Source of the DNA: Amblyornis subalaris
Taxonomy: Eukaryota; Chordata; Aves; Passeriformes; Ptilonorhynchidae
Assembly: GCA_018881555.1 (NCBI GenBank)
Contig: JACAXG010000007.1
Span: forward strand, 1 to 64,000
Reading direction: 5' to 3'
Length of the DNA: 64,000 nt
Shown one piece after another: positions 1-13,789 of this stretch. The translations under genes were made by a program, and so were the position numbers. Under the pieces are notes generated by a model. That model did not search any database. It had not been told where the DNA came from and saw nothing but the letters and a program-made list of their open reading frames with translations. Position 1 is the first letter of the stretch. Each line of letters opens with the position of its first letter.

Positions 1-1060
1 GATGGCGGTGCTGCTGCAGGTGTTCCCTGGAGTCTCCCCACCACCGAGCCGCTGGAATGGTGGGCAGGCTGAGGGAGCTCAATTAGTGCTGGTGTATAAT
101 GGGCCCCTTTTAAAACAGCCCCACCTCACTGAGTCCAACAGTGCCCTGTTGAACAATAATCCTGCCAAAGGTGGTGGATATTCCTGCAGGCCCAAGCCCC
201 AAAATGTGGCCATTGGATCTCCAGCCTTCAATAGCCCCTGGGAACAGGTGAGGATTCCTATTTCTGCCCAGGAAATGTTCTCGCCTGGAAGGCGAAAAGC
301 AGCATTTCCTTGCCGACCATCACAGCCCTGCCTCTCTTTGTTTGTCAGCACTGATAACGGCGCTGTTGAGGCTCGGGAAGGAGCAGAAAAGGTGATGGAA
401 AGTGCTCCACCAGTGTGGTGCCAACAGCTACTGAATTTCCTCCAGCCCTTGTTAGGAAAAATTATGGGATCTAAATGTCAGCACCTGATGCAGCCCCATC
501 CAACTTCCCGGGCTTGGAGCACATTGAGCAAAATAAGGGAAAATTGCTGCAGTGTTGAGGGTTGCCAATTCACCAAGGATGATGCACAGGACTTGTCTTT
601 TCCCTTGTAAATGCCAAAGATGCATCAGTCTGGGCTGCTTTTCACTTTGCGCTTCCCAGGGAAGCACTTGCAAAACAGATGAGGCAACTGTGCAACATTG
701 CCCGTGGTTTCTGTGGGGGAGGGGACGCCCACCCTTCACAGGTACAGTCCCTGTCTGCTTCCATTCACTGCTCTGACTGGATTCCTCCCCATTTACAGCA
801 CTGCTTGCCATGCCAGACTAAGGAAACGCCTTTCCCACTCTCCTCCCTGGAACAGACACCAGCTGGCACCCATGGAAAAGTGCACAGCAATGCCTCCTAC
901 TTGCCATTATTTAAATGCCACGTCTTTATTTAAAAGAGGAAAAAACACCAACCTCATCCCCCCNGNATGTTACATCCAGACACACTCTGATCCTTTCAAG
1001 CACAGCAAAACCATGAGCATTTTCCTCTGAGAAGTTCATGGCTATTATTGCTGAAAAATA
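1..1060. other. Intergenic, no supported gene
   Basis: A 202-codon frame runs from 2 to 610 but has no domain, repeat or composition I recognise, and overlapping frames are open on both strands. Ns occur at 963 and 965. I see no promoter or mobile element. Confidence 0.6.
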
Positions 1061-1689
1061 CTTCCTAATTTTCCAGATTTTATGTCCGCAAGAATTTTTT
1101 TGGGAAGCAGGAGTTACTCTCCCTCTGGTTTAGCCCATCTCTGTGCACTGTGCACNAGGCCTCCTCACCTCCTCAGCCAACTTGCTGACCCTGGAAANGT
1201 CCCTGCTGCTGCCCCCTTGGCAGAGCTGCTGTTTTGCTACAAAACCAGTTTAGGATTGCCTTTAATCAAAAGACANTAAAGTGCCTTAAAGTCTGTAATA
1301 AGGAAATTCTGCCACTCAGTTTTGTCTNTAAAATTTCCAACTGATGACCTATTTAAGAAGATGGCATGAGAAAAGAGTGCAGGCAGAAGCAAGCACCGCT
1401 TGTGTTTCAGAACTCGCAGGTTCTCCACCACTTTCCATCACTTTGGTAAATGTCATTCCTCACTGCCTGTCAAGAACTTTGCATTTTTTGAAACTCAGAC
1501 AAATTATTAAGGAGCCTTAACAAGGTCTTCAAGACACAACTGTCAGTCTCCTTTTTTCTTTTAAATATCGGGAACTGTTTTCATTCACTGCATTTTCCAT
1601 GTAGGTGGCAGTTGTTTCCTCAGGTACACCAGGCAAAATCCCAAACTTCCCTGAATTCCAGGGTAAAATGTGTTAAAAGTGCTCAGCAN
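1061..1689. repeat. 629-bp tandem duplication, copy 1
   Basis: Every position aligns to 1690-2318 at a constant offset of 629 bp. This copy has ambiguous bases at 1156, 1198, 1276, 1328 and 1689; all but the boundary base are resolved in the other copy, and the boundary N pairs with A at 2318. A few true substitutions also differ, near 1435, 1500 and 1555-1585. No gene lies within it. Confidence 0.95.
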
Positions 1690-2318
1690 CTTCCTAATTT
1701 TCCAGATTTTATGTCCGCAAGAATTTTTTTGGGAAGCAGGAGTTACTCTCCCTCTGGTTTAGCCCATCTCTGTGCACTGTGCACAAGGCCTCCTCACCTC
1801 CTCAGCCAACTTGCTGACCCTGGAAACGTCCCTGCTGCTGCCCCCTTGGCAGAGCTGCTGTTTTGCTACAAAACCAGTTTAGGATTGCCTTTAATCAAAA
1901 GACAATAAAGTGCCTTAAAGTCTGTAATAAGGAAATTCTGCCACTCAGTTTTGTCTATAAAATTTCCAACTGATGACCTATTTAAGAAGATGGCATGAGA
2001 AAAGAGTGCAGGCAGAAGCAAGCACCGCTTGTGTTTCAGAACTCGCAGGTTCTCCACCACTTCCCATCACTTTGGTAAATGTCATTCCTCACTGCCTGTC
2101 AAGAACTTTGCATTTTTTGAAACTCAGGCGAATTATTAAGGAGCCTTAACAAGGTCTTCAAGACACAACTGTCAGTCTCCTTTTTCCTTTTAAATATCAG
2201 GACCTGTTTTAATTCACTGCATTTTCCATGTAGGTGGCAGTTGTTTCCTCAGGTACACCAGGCAAAATCCCAAACTTCCCTGAATTCCAGGGTAAAATGT
2301 GTTAAAAGTGCTCAGCAA
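1690..2318. repeat. 629-bp tandem duplication, copy 2
   Basis: The second, N-free copy, directly abutting the first with no spacer. Near-identity with a handful of substitutions fits either a recent real duplication or two haplotypes of one locus joined by the assembler. Confidence 0.95.
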
Positions 2319-5300
2319 CAAATATCACAGAGTTTAGGATATGGGAAGGTGAGAGTGTGAGGCTTCTTGAAAAAAATACAAATACTGAGATTTGCTGGAG
2401 TCTCAGCAGTGTAACTGGAAACTCTCACATTTAGGAAAACTTACAATTTTCCAGCTTGCTTTCAAGTAATTAAAAATCACAAAAAAAAAAGAATAAGCAA
2501 TTGAAGTTGGAAACACTAATCATTCCAAACATAGGGAAAGTTTGCCAGCTGGACAGGCTTTCCAGATTAAACTGCAAGCACTTGGGCAATATCTTTCCTT
2601 GTAACTGTGATGGATTTTAATTAAAGACATTCCTTGGATCACAGCTTAAAGGAAGGAACCGTCAAGGAGCTGGATCCTTCCTGCCAGGGAAAGGCCTGGT
2701 TTGGGCCCTGCTGTGTGGACAGAGCTGTGGACAAAATGGCTGCTGTGCCAACAACATTCCTGAACAATCTGCCTTTTGGTCTCCCCTGGAAGAAAGTTCT
2801 CCAAAATGACAAACTTAAACTATTTAAGGAAAGAAAGCACAAGACCTAAAAGCACTTAAGAAATGATTTTCAGAACCTGCTTCTGTCTTTACAGCTCACC
2901 CAATCTGAGTATTAATGAGTATAAATGTATTTAAGTATTTTTTGCTGCAAATCAGTAACTCCTGGTTATAACATGGAAGGAACTCCCTTCCCANGGACAA
3001 CATGCAGCAGATTAAGGGAACTCCTACACCTAAGGAACACTCATCATTTATTAAACATACCAAAGTGCAGGTAGGAAAATTGGTGAATACAAACTAATAA
3101 GGCCAGAAGAACCTGTAAAAAACCCAATAATTGCATTGTGGGTAAAATAATGTTCCTTTGAAGGAAGTAGAATAAATTCTAAGGGATAATGCAGCAATGC
3201 CTTGTGCTCTGACAGGCATCCCCTTGCCCTGATAATGTGAACACAGGGCTGAAAAACAGAATTCACAATCCTTAGAAATTTATAAGATGGAAACATTCAT
3301 TGCACTAAAAAATGTATTAATGACAAACTGCACCTGCATTATTTTATTAACTGATGTTTAATGTCCAACAGAATGTAGGTTTGGAACTGATAGATTGCTG
3401 GATTGTTATCTCCCTTAATTTCTTTTCAATAAATTAAAACTCACCAATCTGCTGTACACACCCTTACAGGTACAGGGAAGGCATTTGATTTATAATGTTT
3501 CTAAATAGATGGCACTGTGATGAATCACCACTGCACAACATTAGGAGATTATCAGGCTGTGGGCTCTATTTTCTGCTTGCTCACTTTTAAANCTGTGATT
3601 CCAAGAAGCAAATCCTTGTAGATGCTGCTGATTTTACAAGAAAGGTGATGTGTGGTGATACTGAAAATCATGGCTCTCTCTTTGTGGGCACAGGCAAAAA
3701 AGGAGTATTTTGGCAGCCTCCATGGAAACCTTGGGAGAAGCAATGCCAGGTACAGGATACTGGGCAGTCCCTCATCCAGGCCANTACACTGTATTTATGG
3801 CAAGGGATGGANTGGGTTTTAACATGAGGATGATGCAGGGAGGCGAGCAAGGAGAGGAGATGTGTGGCACAACATTCACTTTCAAAAACTCACTGAAGAA
3901 GTTTGCACGTATGTGCAGAAATGTGCGGGCATGGCTTTGTGTCTGAGGAGGCACATGTTGGGAAGAAATAGGGGGAAAGGACCCGAACCATCAGCTCGGG
4001 TGGTTCATCTTTAGAAACTCCATCCATTCCCACAGTTTGTGTCTCTGTGTTCAATAACAGGGATTTCAAAGCTTTCGTAAGCAGAGCTTCCAGTGCTTGT
4101 GTGCACAAATACGTGCTAAGACTAAGACGTTACCTTCAAGTTTGCTGGAAATAAGTGCTTTAAATCTGGAATTTGTTGTTTAAAACTGCTCGTTAAAAGA
4201 ATAATAAATTAAGAGACTGAATGCCTTTTTTCAAGCTGCCAGTACCCTTCTGAAATGAATTTTTAGTAGCTCTAATGGCATGTTTTCCTATGGATTACTA
4301 AGACTGTAACTAAGGGGAACCATTATTATCAACATGAGGCCAGGGCATCAGACAGCCAATTAATAGCAGATCACTCTTCTCCCAATTCCAGGTTTCCTTA
4401 AATGTGAAGATCTCCATAATTGAATGTCATGCAAAATATTATGCAAAGCATCCAGCTTTTTCCAAGATCAGCAGGAGCTGAGTGCCATCGGAAAGGCTGT
4501 GCCAGTACAGACTTGGAGGAGCTCTAATGTTTACTCATGGAAAGGCTACAAATGCAAATCACAGTAGGACTCAGAATGGAGCCCTGGGGGAATCCGAGAN
4601 TAACNGAAGCCCAGNTGGAATGAAAAANCCTCTGGAGCAACAAATTCAATATGCCAGGAAAAAAAAATTAGGTCTGAATCGAATAAAGTCTTGCAAGCAG
4701 ACTGGTAAACAGCAGCAGGAGTTATGCCCAGAGATGAAAACCAAAATACAAAGGGGGGGTTACCATGATGGAGTGGAGACCTGAAACACAATTAATTGCA
4801 TTATCCCAAATTAAAATGAGGGCACTGCCATCCTTAAACTCCTCGTGGTAACACCACCTCAGCCTCCTGCTCTCCATGCACAACCAAGCTTTCCATGTGT
4901 CTTCCTAATGAAATATGTGTAATATCCAATTACCAATCAGTTCCAAATTAAAACACTATTTCCCAATAATATGATCCTGCTAACTGAATTTCCATGCAGC
5001 CCTTGGCACCCTCCTTTAGGAGCAGTTCTGCCATCCATCAGTTCTCGTGCTGTCAGGTCTGGGGATGTGCTGAGCAGATGGCCAAGGATGCTGCTGAATT
5101 CCCACTGCTGGTGTCCACACAGGCAGAGGTGGAGGGGGTGGGAACAGACATTTCCATGTGGAGCACAATTAAAATTAACCCACAAGGTGTCACTGTTGCT
5201 CCACAGAAATTCAGCAGCCTGGGGATTTTTCTGGGTGTAACCTGAGACTGGGAGCGGGGGATTGCCTCCAGCGGGGATGCACCAGCAGGAGCCCTGGTTA

Positions 5301-8300
5301 CTGTTCCTCCCTTTCCCGAACACTGCACATGCCCACACCTTTAAAGAGAAATGCAGCAGCAGCACCTACCCAAATGTCACCAGTTGCTCCTCCCTTCTGC
5401 CAGTTGCTCCCTGCTGCTGTCCTGCTGCCTCTTGCCAAACCCCACGTTGGATGGAATCAGGCTCTGCCATTGCTCCAGCTGGTGGAGCTGGCAAAGTGAA
5501 GGCAGCTGCTCCCTGCAGCTTTCAGACCCCACTCTCAGCTGCCTCGGTGAGCCAGAGAGCAAAGCTAAGAGGAAACACAAATCCACTGCTGATCACAGCA
5601 CACAACAACAACAACCATGGCTTTCCTGGGGCTTGGCTGGTTTCTTGCAGTGAAACATTTACAGAAATACTTCAGTAAAACTTTCCAGAACATATAATTT
5701 CAGAGCATGATTGGCTGTATTCAAGCCTACATATTCCCAAATTTAACTGGAAAAAAGGGTTCATAGCACTGACCCTGTATGGAAACACACCTCCTGCAAA
5801 TATTCCAACATTAGTAAGAGNAAAGATTCAGACTAAGCAAAAGCACATCCTCACAGTATCTCAGTGTCAGCTTCCCTAAACTGTTGTCTATGGATTAGCT
5901 GTGCCAGTTACTTTTCCCAAGATGTAAATGAGGTTTCTCTAAGACAAGAGAGGTCAGTGGCTCCTCTGTGTGTTTGATGATTCCACTGGAACTTCTCAGC
6001 ACTGCTGCTGCATGAGGATGTCCAGCTAAGGCCATCAGTGCTGCACGTGTGGGATGAAAGGAGAAATTACTGTTCCTTGGGAACACTGAGCTTCCCATGG
6101 GATGATGAAGACCCTGGCATTCTTAAAAGGAAAAATCCTTAATTTTTTGTTAATCCANTCTCAATAAAAGNAACCACATCTGCACCATTTTCCACCTTTC
6201 ACCCTTCAGTGCCCTCCAAGAAAAGGGGCTTGNTGGAAANGGCAACACCAAGGGTTTGTGATTTCNAATNCCCCCACAGTCCNGTCACACTCTTTTTCTA
6301 CGGAAATGATCCCTTGCTATGGAACTGCCAGGATTTCAAAGAACTGGAAACACAACGAGCAGAAACCTGTTCTCTCTCACCAGGCACCTTGTGACAGTGA
6401 CTGTCTCTGCTGTTTTGGGACAGAGAGGATGCCCTTTGTTTTAGAGGGTTCCCATACAAAGGGGTGTCGCTGCTGTGTGGCTGAAAGGATCAGACCCAGG
6501 TTTGGTACCCCCAGAAGGAGCTCCAGTTTCTAGCCCAGAGCCATCCCAGCTGGTGTTTCTTGGAGCAAAACCTTCAGAAAGCTAATCCAGAGAACAACAA
6601 GCTGCAGAAACATCATTGGGGTTTAGGCCAAGCTGCAAAGGCACCCTNGGTTTNCTGTAAGTCCCCAGATCACACCGAAGGTGCAGAATAAATGGACAGT
6701 GCTGTGTAAGGTAGAGCAGTTTCAGTGTGCCCAGTGAACTCGCACTCTGTTTTAATCTGAATGCATTAAAAGCTCTCCAGAGCCAAGTCAGTGCCTGTGC
6801 CCAGATATTTGTGCATTTATGGGGCACGTGAGACTTCCACTAAATAAATGATGGGATCTCTCCTGGAGAGAGACTCTCTCAGGAGTCCCTGCAGCTCCTT
6901 CCCACAGTGCCAATGGATCACAGCTAAGCTGAGCAGGGAGCTGTGGAGCACAGGCTGTCAGGACTTCATTTACTCTGTGTGGATGTGGAGATAAAGCTGC
7001 CCACTGATCCCTCCCAAGTGTCCCAGTCACACCCCATGCCAGGAATTGACTGCAGTTGAGGCTCAGAAGCTATGTGAGGAGCTGAGAAAAGTCTTCAGGA
7101 GGTGGTTCTGAAATCACCACCATCAAGGTGAGTGTTCCTCCTTCACAAGAATCAAACCCACCCTTGCTGGGTGCCTGGACACAATGGAAACATTTTTACT
7201 GAATGTTTTCTGAAGGGAGGTGTTACTGACCAATCAACCCCAGGAGCTTTCACAGTGGAGAGAAAGTTTCTCTGGCTGCAGCCTTACAGGGCATCTTCAG
7301 AGGTAAATACAGCTTTGGAACACACACTTGGCCTATGAACTGAATATACCTAATACATAATAATTTTGCTTTAAAGACTACCCAACTGTTGCTCTGCATT
7401 TGTCAGCACTTCCTGTAAGTATTCCTGATACTAGATTACTATGGAAAGTGTGGAAAAATGGGGTAACTCCATTTGAATATATCAGGTTATCTTTTCTGTA
7501 GACAAAAGACCCACTAAATAGGGAGCTTTCCTGGAAGATCCACCTGCTGTATTAAGAAACACAAAAGCCACTCAAATTACCTCAAAGACATGAGAACCTT
7601 ATCTTTTCTAAAAGAAATAACGACCCATGGATCCTGCAGCACGAATTGCTCTTCTCCTGTTCATTATCCAGAGGAGGTCTTTACCCATCCCATTACAGAA
7701 TCATTCCATACTATTTCAGAGTTCATTTTCCCCCAGGTGCTCTCCACCGTGCCTGATATTAATTATTTGTGATAATTAACATTTACTGAATGGTACTGTA
7801 ATATCCCTCCAGTCATGGGGAAAGGGAGCCAACAGCTCAGGTAAACACAAAGGGATTTTCCCTATGGAAAACCAGCTCTGCCANGTGTGAATCACTGATT
7901 TCAGCCAGGGATGGCTGCTCCAATCAGCACTGACGCAGGCAGGGCTGCTGGGGGTATCTGAGAGAAGCACAAGCCATCAGCTTCCTCAGGCTGGGCTGAG
8001 ATCTGACACAAGGAGCCAGCACAAAGCCATCAGTTATACTCTGAAATTGCCTCCTTTTATGGCCCTCCAGGTGTTAAAGAGCTCACAAATCTTCTCAAAT
8101 CCTAAATATTTTTATTATGTCCAACTTGTAACAGTATAACTGAAAAACATCTCCGAGTCAGGCTTCCCTGAGTCCAGTGATGTCCTCGTGTACAAATAAA
8201 TAAAAATCAAGAAATTGCATGGCTCTATTTTCTCAGAATCCCTCACATTTACTTATTTTTCATTAAAGCTTTTTCCAGCCCCTTACACTCCTTGTGTTTC

Positions 8301-11300
8301 TACCTGTTGGGATCACTTGATGTAGGAGATCTGAGAGGGCCTTGGACAGGAAAGAACCTCTACCCTTGCTGCTGTGAGTTTAGGATTGGCTGTCCTAAAT
8401 CACAGCAAAAATCTGCCCAGGACACTGTCTCTGGAAACAGGTAATAGCTAGGAATAAGGAACATCGATCAAGCACCAAGCCAGATTTCTCTTCTGTCCTG
8501 CCAGTTTCCAGCAGCTGAGAGATTTCACAGTGCAAAGATGTGATCTTTGAATTTAGGACCTGAGGAAATGGAATTGCATTTAAATTTGGGCTACTCCTAC
8601 CAATCTAAACCCAGATAAGTGTCAGGAAAGTCAAAATCCATCAGAATTTCAGCTTTAGTCTGGAAGAGAAGCAGGACAAGGCCCCTGGCTTTCATCTAAC
8701 CACAATTTCAGAGTTTCAGCACTTGCTCAGTGTTTCACTTGGGATGCACCTAAACAATCTGAAGCCTCAAACAACACCATTACCTGGGCAATAAAATGGA
8801 ATTTTTGTAGATTGTTTAGGATCTCCAGAGAATACACGGCAGGGGGGAGGGAGGGTGAAGCCTTGTGAATGGAAATACGAAGTGAAATTGGAATTGAGGC
8901 ATTTGGGGAACATTGCTGAGCTGAATGGCAGTTCAAAGAGCCCTCACTAAGTGATGTAGAAAAGCTCCAATACAGCTTTATTTTAGGCTTGGCTGCACCA
9001 AGAAGTGTGTGCTAATAAACTGAATCATCACAAATAAATTGTTTCCATGTTCATTTCTTTGGAATTAGTATCTGTAACCACGGTTTCATCGCAGTCATTT
9101 AAGCTTCTGTTCTGATGTTGCACATGACAACAGGTTTTGAGGAACTGTGCTCTCTTTGTAAAATTGGGCTACTTGGTTTTCTACACTGAAAATGTTTGGG
9201 TTTTTTTCCCAGAACAGCAGTTATCTACAATGATGGTTTTTAATTAGGGACAACTTTACGTACAGTGTTCAGTATTTAAGCTGCAGGGGGAAAATTCTGA
9301 GAGGACACTAAGGAACCCAGACACATAATGCTGAAATACTGAAGAACATTGCTGAATTCACTTATAACAAATTAAAATTTATAGACCTTGGCCTTGGTCA
9401 AGGACAGTTATAAGCATCTGTTTGTTAGAATTTCATAGCATATTAAATAAGAGATAGCAATTACAAATGCTTTTTTTTTAAACTAACATGAACAAAAATA
9501 AAAATACCAAGATTTTAAAACTCTTTTACCAGAAAGGAAAAACCTGAGTTCCTTTCCTCTCTCCTATAAAGAAATTAAAATATTTAAGGACTATCTTCAG
9601 ATTAAAGCTCGATATTTCTGTTTCAGACTGGAAATGTATTAGTGATCCAAATATATTTGTAACTGTGCTTTTCCTAGCTGTGTATTTTAATCTAATGAAA
9701 GTTACTATCTCTCTTCACAAACCCTACCTCTCCACAGCCCCACACTCTCATGCATACAACAACATTCTCACTAATTACACAAATGATCCCTTGCAGCAAG
9801 AAGTAGGTTTTTGGAATTACCACAGTTTCTAAAGTGGGTGGCAGTAGAGCCTCTGGAGAGTGATATTGTTTGCTAAATACAATTGTTGATTTTTTCAGTG
9901 ATAACAGATGACAGTTTCAGCATATCTCTTGGAGACTGATCAGGTGATAATTTCACCTGTCCCAGCAAAGCAAACTTCCAGCAGCAAGGACATGGTTTAA
10001 AGCCTGCACAGCACTGGAGCTAATTCTCTGCCCAGGTCTGAGTTGTACTCAAGAGCCCTTCTCCCTCTCACTTCCACACGCTGTGGTCAGGGACATTCAC
10101 TGATTACAAGCCAAGGTCCAATTCCAGTGCTCCTCATTGGAAGGATGGAGGCAGATACACAAAGTTTATTGTGCCACCTTCAGAGGCAAGCCAATGCCCT
10201 ACCACATCCTCACTTAAATACTGATTTTAAATGTCAGAAGCACCCTCTTTTTCTTGAAGTTCTGCTCCCTTATTTTTTCTGTTACAAAACCATCTTTTTG
10301 TTGAAAAAAACTGGGATGATTCTTTACATGAGCATGTACAATTTCTATGGGATTGCTGCATTTTTTTTAGGATCTGCTGGTTTACTTCACTAAATACAGT
10401 ATTTGGGAAGGGATTTTTTTCAGTGATTTATTCCCTTGAGAGAAATTTACAGCAACTAAACTAATTAGGCATGAGTCTAAGTAAACATGAAAATGCTAAT
10501 ATGCTTCCAAGTGCCTGCACCTCCTTAATTAGGTTTTGTTTTATATTTATCTTTCAGCCTGTATGAAAGTCTCCCATGTGACGGGAGCACTTCATTTCCT
10601 TTCCACGTTCAATGGCACCTCACCTTCCACAGCTCCTGTCTCACTTAGGATGGGAGAGGTTGCCTCAGTCTATGCAACAACAAACAAAACAAAAAAGGAT
10701 CTGGACTGAGAACTGTCAAATAATGGCTGTGGAATTGCTTCCAACCCAATTCTGCCTAAATTAATCCAACAGTTAAAACACTTCTAATAACAGGAGTTAT
10801 CTAACACAGCTGAGTTCAGCACAACTGGCCTGTGGAGAGACTCCAAATGCAGTTCCACTGACAGACCAGAGAGGCTGTGATTTCAGGGAAGGGATGGGGA
10901 ACAGCTGAAGATGAGGTGTGGAGCAGCAGGAAAGCTTTGACACAAGGTAACTGAGTCCAACATGGCAATATGGGAGTAGTGTGGCTGTGCTCTCTCAGCT
11001 TTACATTCCAGAGAGAGGCACAATAAATAGCGATGTCCGTTTAGCAAAGCACAGTTCAGTGACCATCAGGCTTTGTCAGGAGGTTCTTTCTCGTGCCTCA
11101 CTTTCCTTTCCAGGCCTCAGAACAACAGCAGGGGCACAGCACTGCAGGACACAGGTACAGCCCTGTCGGTGACACGGGACAAACTCGCTCCGAGGGACAG
11201 CGGGAAAGGCGCACGGAGCTCCCTCCTGCTGCCTCCAGACGCAACGGGCTCAGTGGGAGGGGTCAGGCCTGCGGAACAGTTTGCAAAGGGCTTTGTTCCA

Positions 11301-11989
11301 GAGCAACTCCCCGGAGCTTTCTNTGGCACCCTTAACTGCCTTNAGGCCTGGAGTTAATCGGAATGGAAAAGCATNGCTGGGGTGGTTGGGAAAAGCAGAC
11401 CTTACACGTGTGTAACAGGGGAGAGCTTATAAATGCATTTCCATAATAACCGGGAATATTCTCTACTTCCTCTGCTGTGCCAGCTCAGTGCCTCTGCCCA
11501 GGGCTCTCTGTTCTCCCTCAGGCTTTGAGAAANACCTTCCCACCTCCTGCAGGGGCCTGAGAACCACCTTACAACCGCTTGGTGACTCCTCCCTCACCCT
11601 CATCTTTTTCTCTCTCTTTTCTATCAGTAACTCAGTGCCAGCACCAAAACACCCAGCCCAAGCTCTGAGCGGTGGCAGAGCTCAGGACACTGAGGGCTGC
11701 TGGTTCCAGTACCCACAGACAGTTCTGGTTATATTCAATGGCTTTACTAACAACATCCAGAACTACATCCATAATTTTTGCTTTTCTTTCACTGTTAGAA
11801 AATGCCACAAAGTTCTCTGTATCAACAAGTGAAACTGGAATTCTGTAACTCAGAAATCTCAGCCCTGCTACTTTAGATTTTTTAGTTTTACAAAGAGAAA
11901 AGTATCACTTAGCTGAATACCTCTAAATATCTCTTTTATAAAGATATAACACAAAGTCATGAAATGCAACAGGAAAAAATAAAAATAAA

Positions 11990-11992
<3 letters not shown>
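2319..11992. other. Intergenic stretch, no gene recognised
   Basis: Unique sequence with scattered N calls (2993, 3592, 3783, 3811, 4600-4630, 6157-6290, 6649-6655, 7884, 11324-11375). Open frames are short and do not match SEC24D or other families I know. A modest CpG-richer patch at about 11150-11330 is the only compositional change, and it is too small to call an island. Confidence 0.6.

Positions 11993-12052
<60 letters not shown>
11993..12052 (+). repeat. (TAA)20 microsatellite
   Basis: Twenty uninterrupted TAA triplets, preceded by an A-rich tract (AAAAAATAAAAATAAAA). It reads as poly-Tyr in one minus frame, which is an artefact. Likely polymorphic in length. Confidence 0.97.
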
Positions 12053-12054
<2 letters not shown>

Positions 12055-13764
12055 CCAAATATTTTTGTTGGTTATTTTCCTTTCAACTGTATTAAAAAGT
12101 CCACAAAGGTGTCCCTGAGGACACAAAACCAGTGGATTTCTTACCTGAAAGATGTGCAGAGTCACAAAATTAGGTGCCTTATCTTTTGAAGTCCTCCTTG
12201 ATACCTGGATTCTTCGACAGATTTCCAGTTAATTTTAAACTAAAACTACTTACCTGTGTTCACCTTTTTTTGCCAGCTATTTGCTGGTACCACTGTATAT
12301 AACATTCCATTAATTATACAACATTAATTCCCAAAGGGTAAGATTTCACTCTGTGAGTCTGATTTCTTTAGGGGAAAATGATCTCTCCTTTTCTCTAGCT
12401 TCTTATCATGTTCTCAGAACTACACCCATATACCAATCATTTTGATAACTGAATGACATCTTTTTGCAGCCTTTGATTCTCAGCCTTGCCACAAAAGATG
12501 GTGGCTGGTAACCACTGGCTCCCAGCAGGTACCATTATTTGCAAAGTAGTGAGGTACTAAAGGCTGAGCAAGAATTTACAAAATAAAGCTTAATTTAAAA
12601 TCTTCCTTACTTGAAATGTAAATATTATCTGGAAACAGTTGGTTTTAAGTTTAACATCAATTCTGGGAAAAAAAAAAAGGTCTCGATATTTTCAAAAGGA
12701 GAATGTTATTTCTTAGTCTGGCTCTTTTAAATTACAGTTTACACTGGCTGTTTGCTGGAGATTTAGTGCTGAGAGATAATTTGGCAATTAAAACCTGAGA
12801 CATTTTCTAGCTACCCAGGATCTGAAGTTCAACATTCATGAATTGGAAAAGAACTTGGAGGAAGAGTTGCTGAGAGGATCTGATGGGTGCAAGTTGCCAT
12901 CAAATTCAGCCCCTTCCATACTGAGTGGGAGATATTTATAGTAATGAAACACATTCATATAAGCTTTTTCCCCCCCCCCCTGCAAAATAGATACCATATA
13001 AATCACCAAAAACACCAGAATTATTACAGGTCAGAGAAATTCCAACAAACTTTTGAANTTNATNCATTTTTANAANNNNATCNTTTCTCAGTTGTTGNCC
13101 ANCTATAATTAATAGCTGNAAAAANAAAATATCTNTAAAAAACTTAGNTCATACCTGGTTATGCTGTCATGGTCACAGCTTCAGCAGAAGAGACAGAGGC
13201 AGTGGATGAGGAATCCTGCTGTGGGACACACCCAGAGAGTCTGTGGGGGATATTGTTTGTCCTTTGCACATTCATCCCTTGTGTCTGTCCAAAGTGTTTT
13301 TATCAGTCATGTGTCAGTGACAAATACAAAGAACACAAAATAACAAAAACTACAAAGTCAGTGGGGTTTCAGGAACAGACCCTGGCCTGAGGCTCCTGCC
13401 TTCCCCTCATACACACATTGTGTGTGTTTAATGCTTGTTGGCGATTCAGGCCGAAATCATTGAGTCAATCCACATTTAATGACTTATTCAAGGGTAATTT
13501 TACCACTTTTCAAGCTATAAACTCAATTATGTATTTTCTTTCCACACTTCACGAGGAAATTTCCGCTCATTTCCCACAGCTGACGAGACCTCTCATGGCG
13601 GCAATCCCGAGGCAGGGTCAGACGGGCTCACTTGCGACTTAAACAGCAGCCAGGCTTTTCACAGAATTCTGGAACTCCCCAGGTCCGTAGGAATTAGGTT
13701 TTCCTGGGAGGCAGCCGTGGGAACAAAGCTGCAAGGGGCCGCAGTCGATCCCATTTTCGTACGG
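12053..13764. other. Intergenic, no gene recognised
   Basis: AT-rich unique sequence up to the N patch at 13058-13148. Beyond it the sequence grows more GC-rich toward the CTCF-like site. No coding evidence. Confidence 0.6.
13058..13148. other. Low-quality patch with dense N calls
   Basis: About twenty ambiguous bases are scattered over 90 bp, just right of an 11-base C homopolymer (about 12970-12980). This looks like a poorly resolved base-call region or gap closure, not biology. Features across it should not be trusted. Confidence 0.85.
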
Positions 13765-13779
13765 ACACCAGGAGGCGCT
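13765..13779 (+). promoter_or_regulatory. CTCF-like motif beside the minisatellite
   Basis: The sequence ACACCAGGAGGCGCT fits the CTCF core (CCASYAGRKGGCRS) with about two mismatches. It lies 10 bp left of the minisatellite, in the downstream flank of SEC24D. The motif alone does not show occupancy. Confidence 0.35.
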
Positions 13780-13789
13780 TTTGCCCTGG

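Noticed and set aside
1612..1908. 98-codon frame repeated in part at 1082-1279
   Set aside because: The same frame appears in both copies of the 629-bp duplication with no recognisable product. The similarity reflects duplicated DNA, not a gene family.
11923..12165. Minus frame with a run of about 20 tyrosines
   Set aside because: It is the complement of the (TAA)20 microsatellite.
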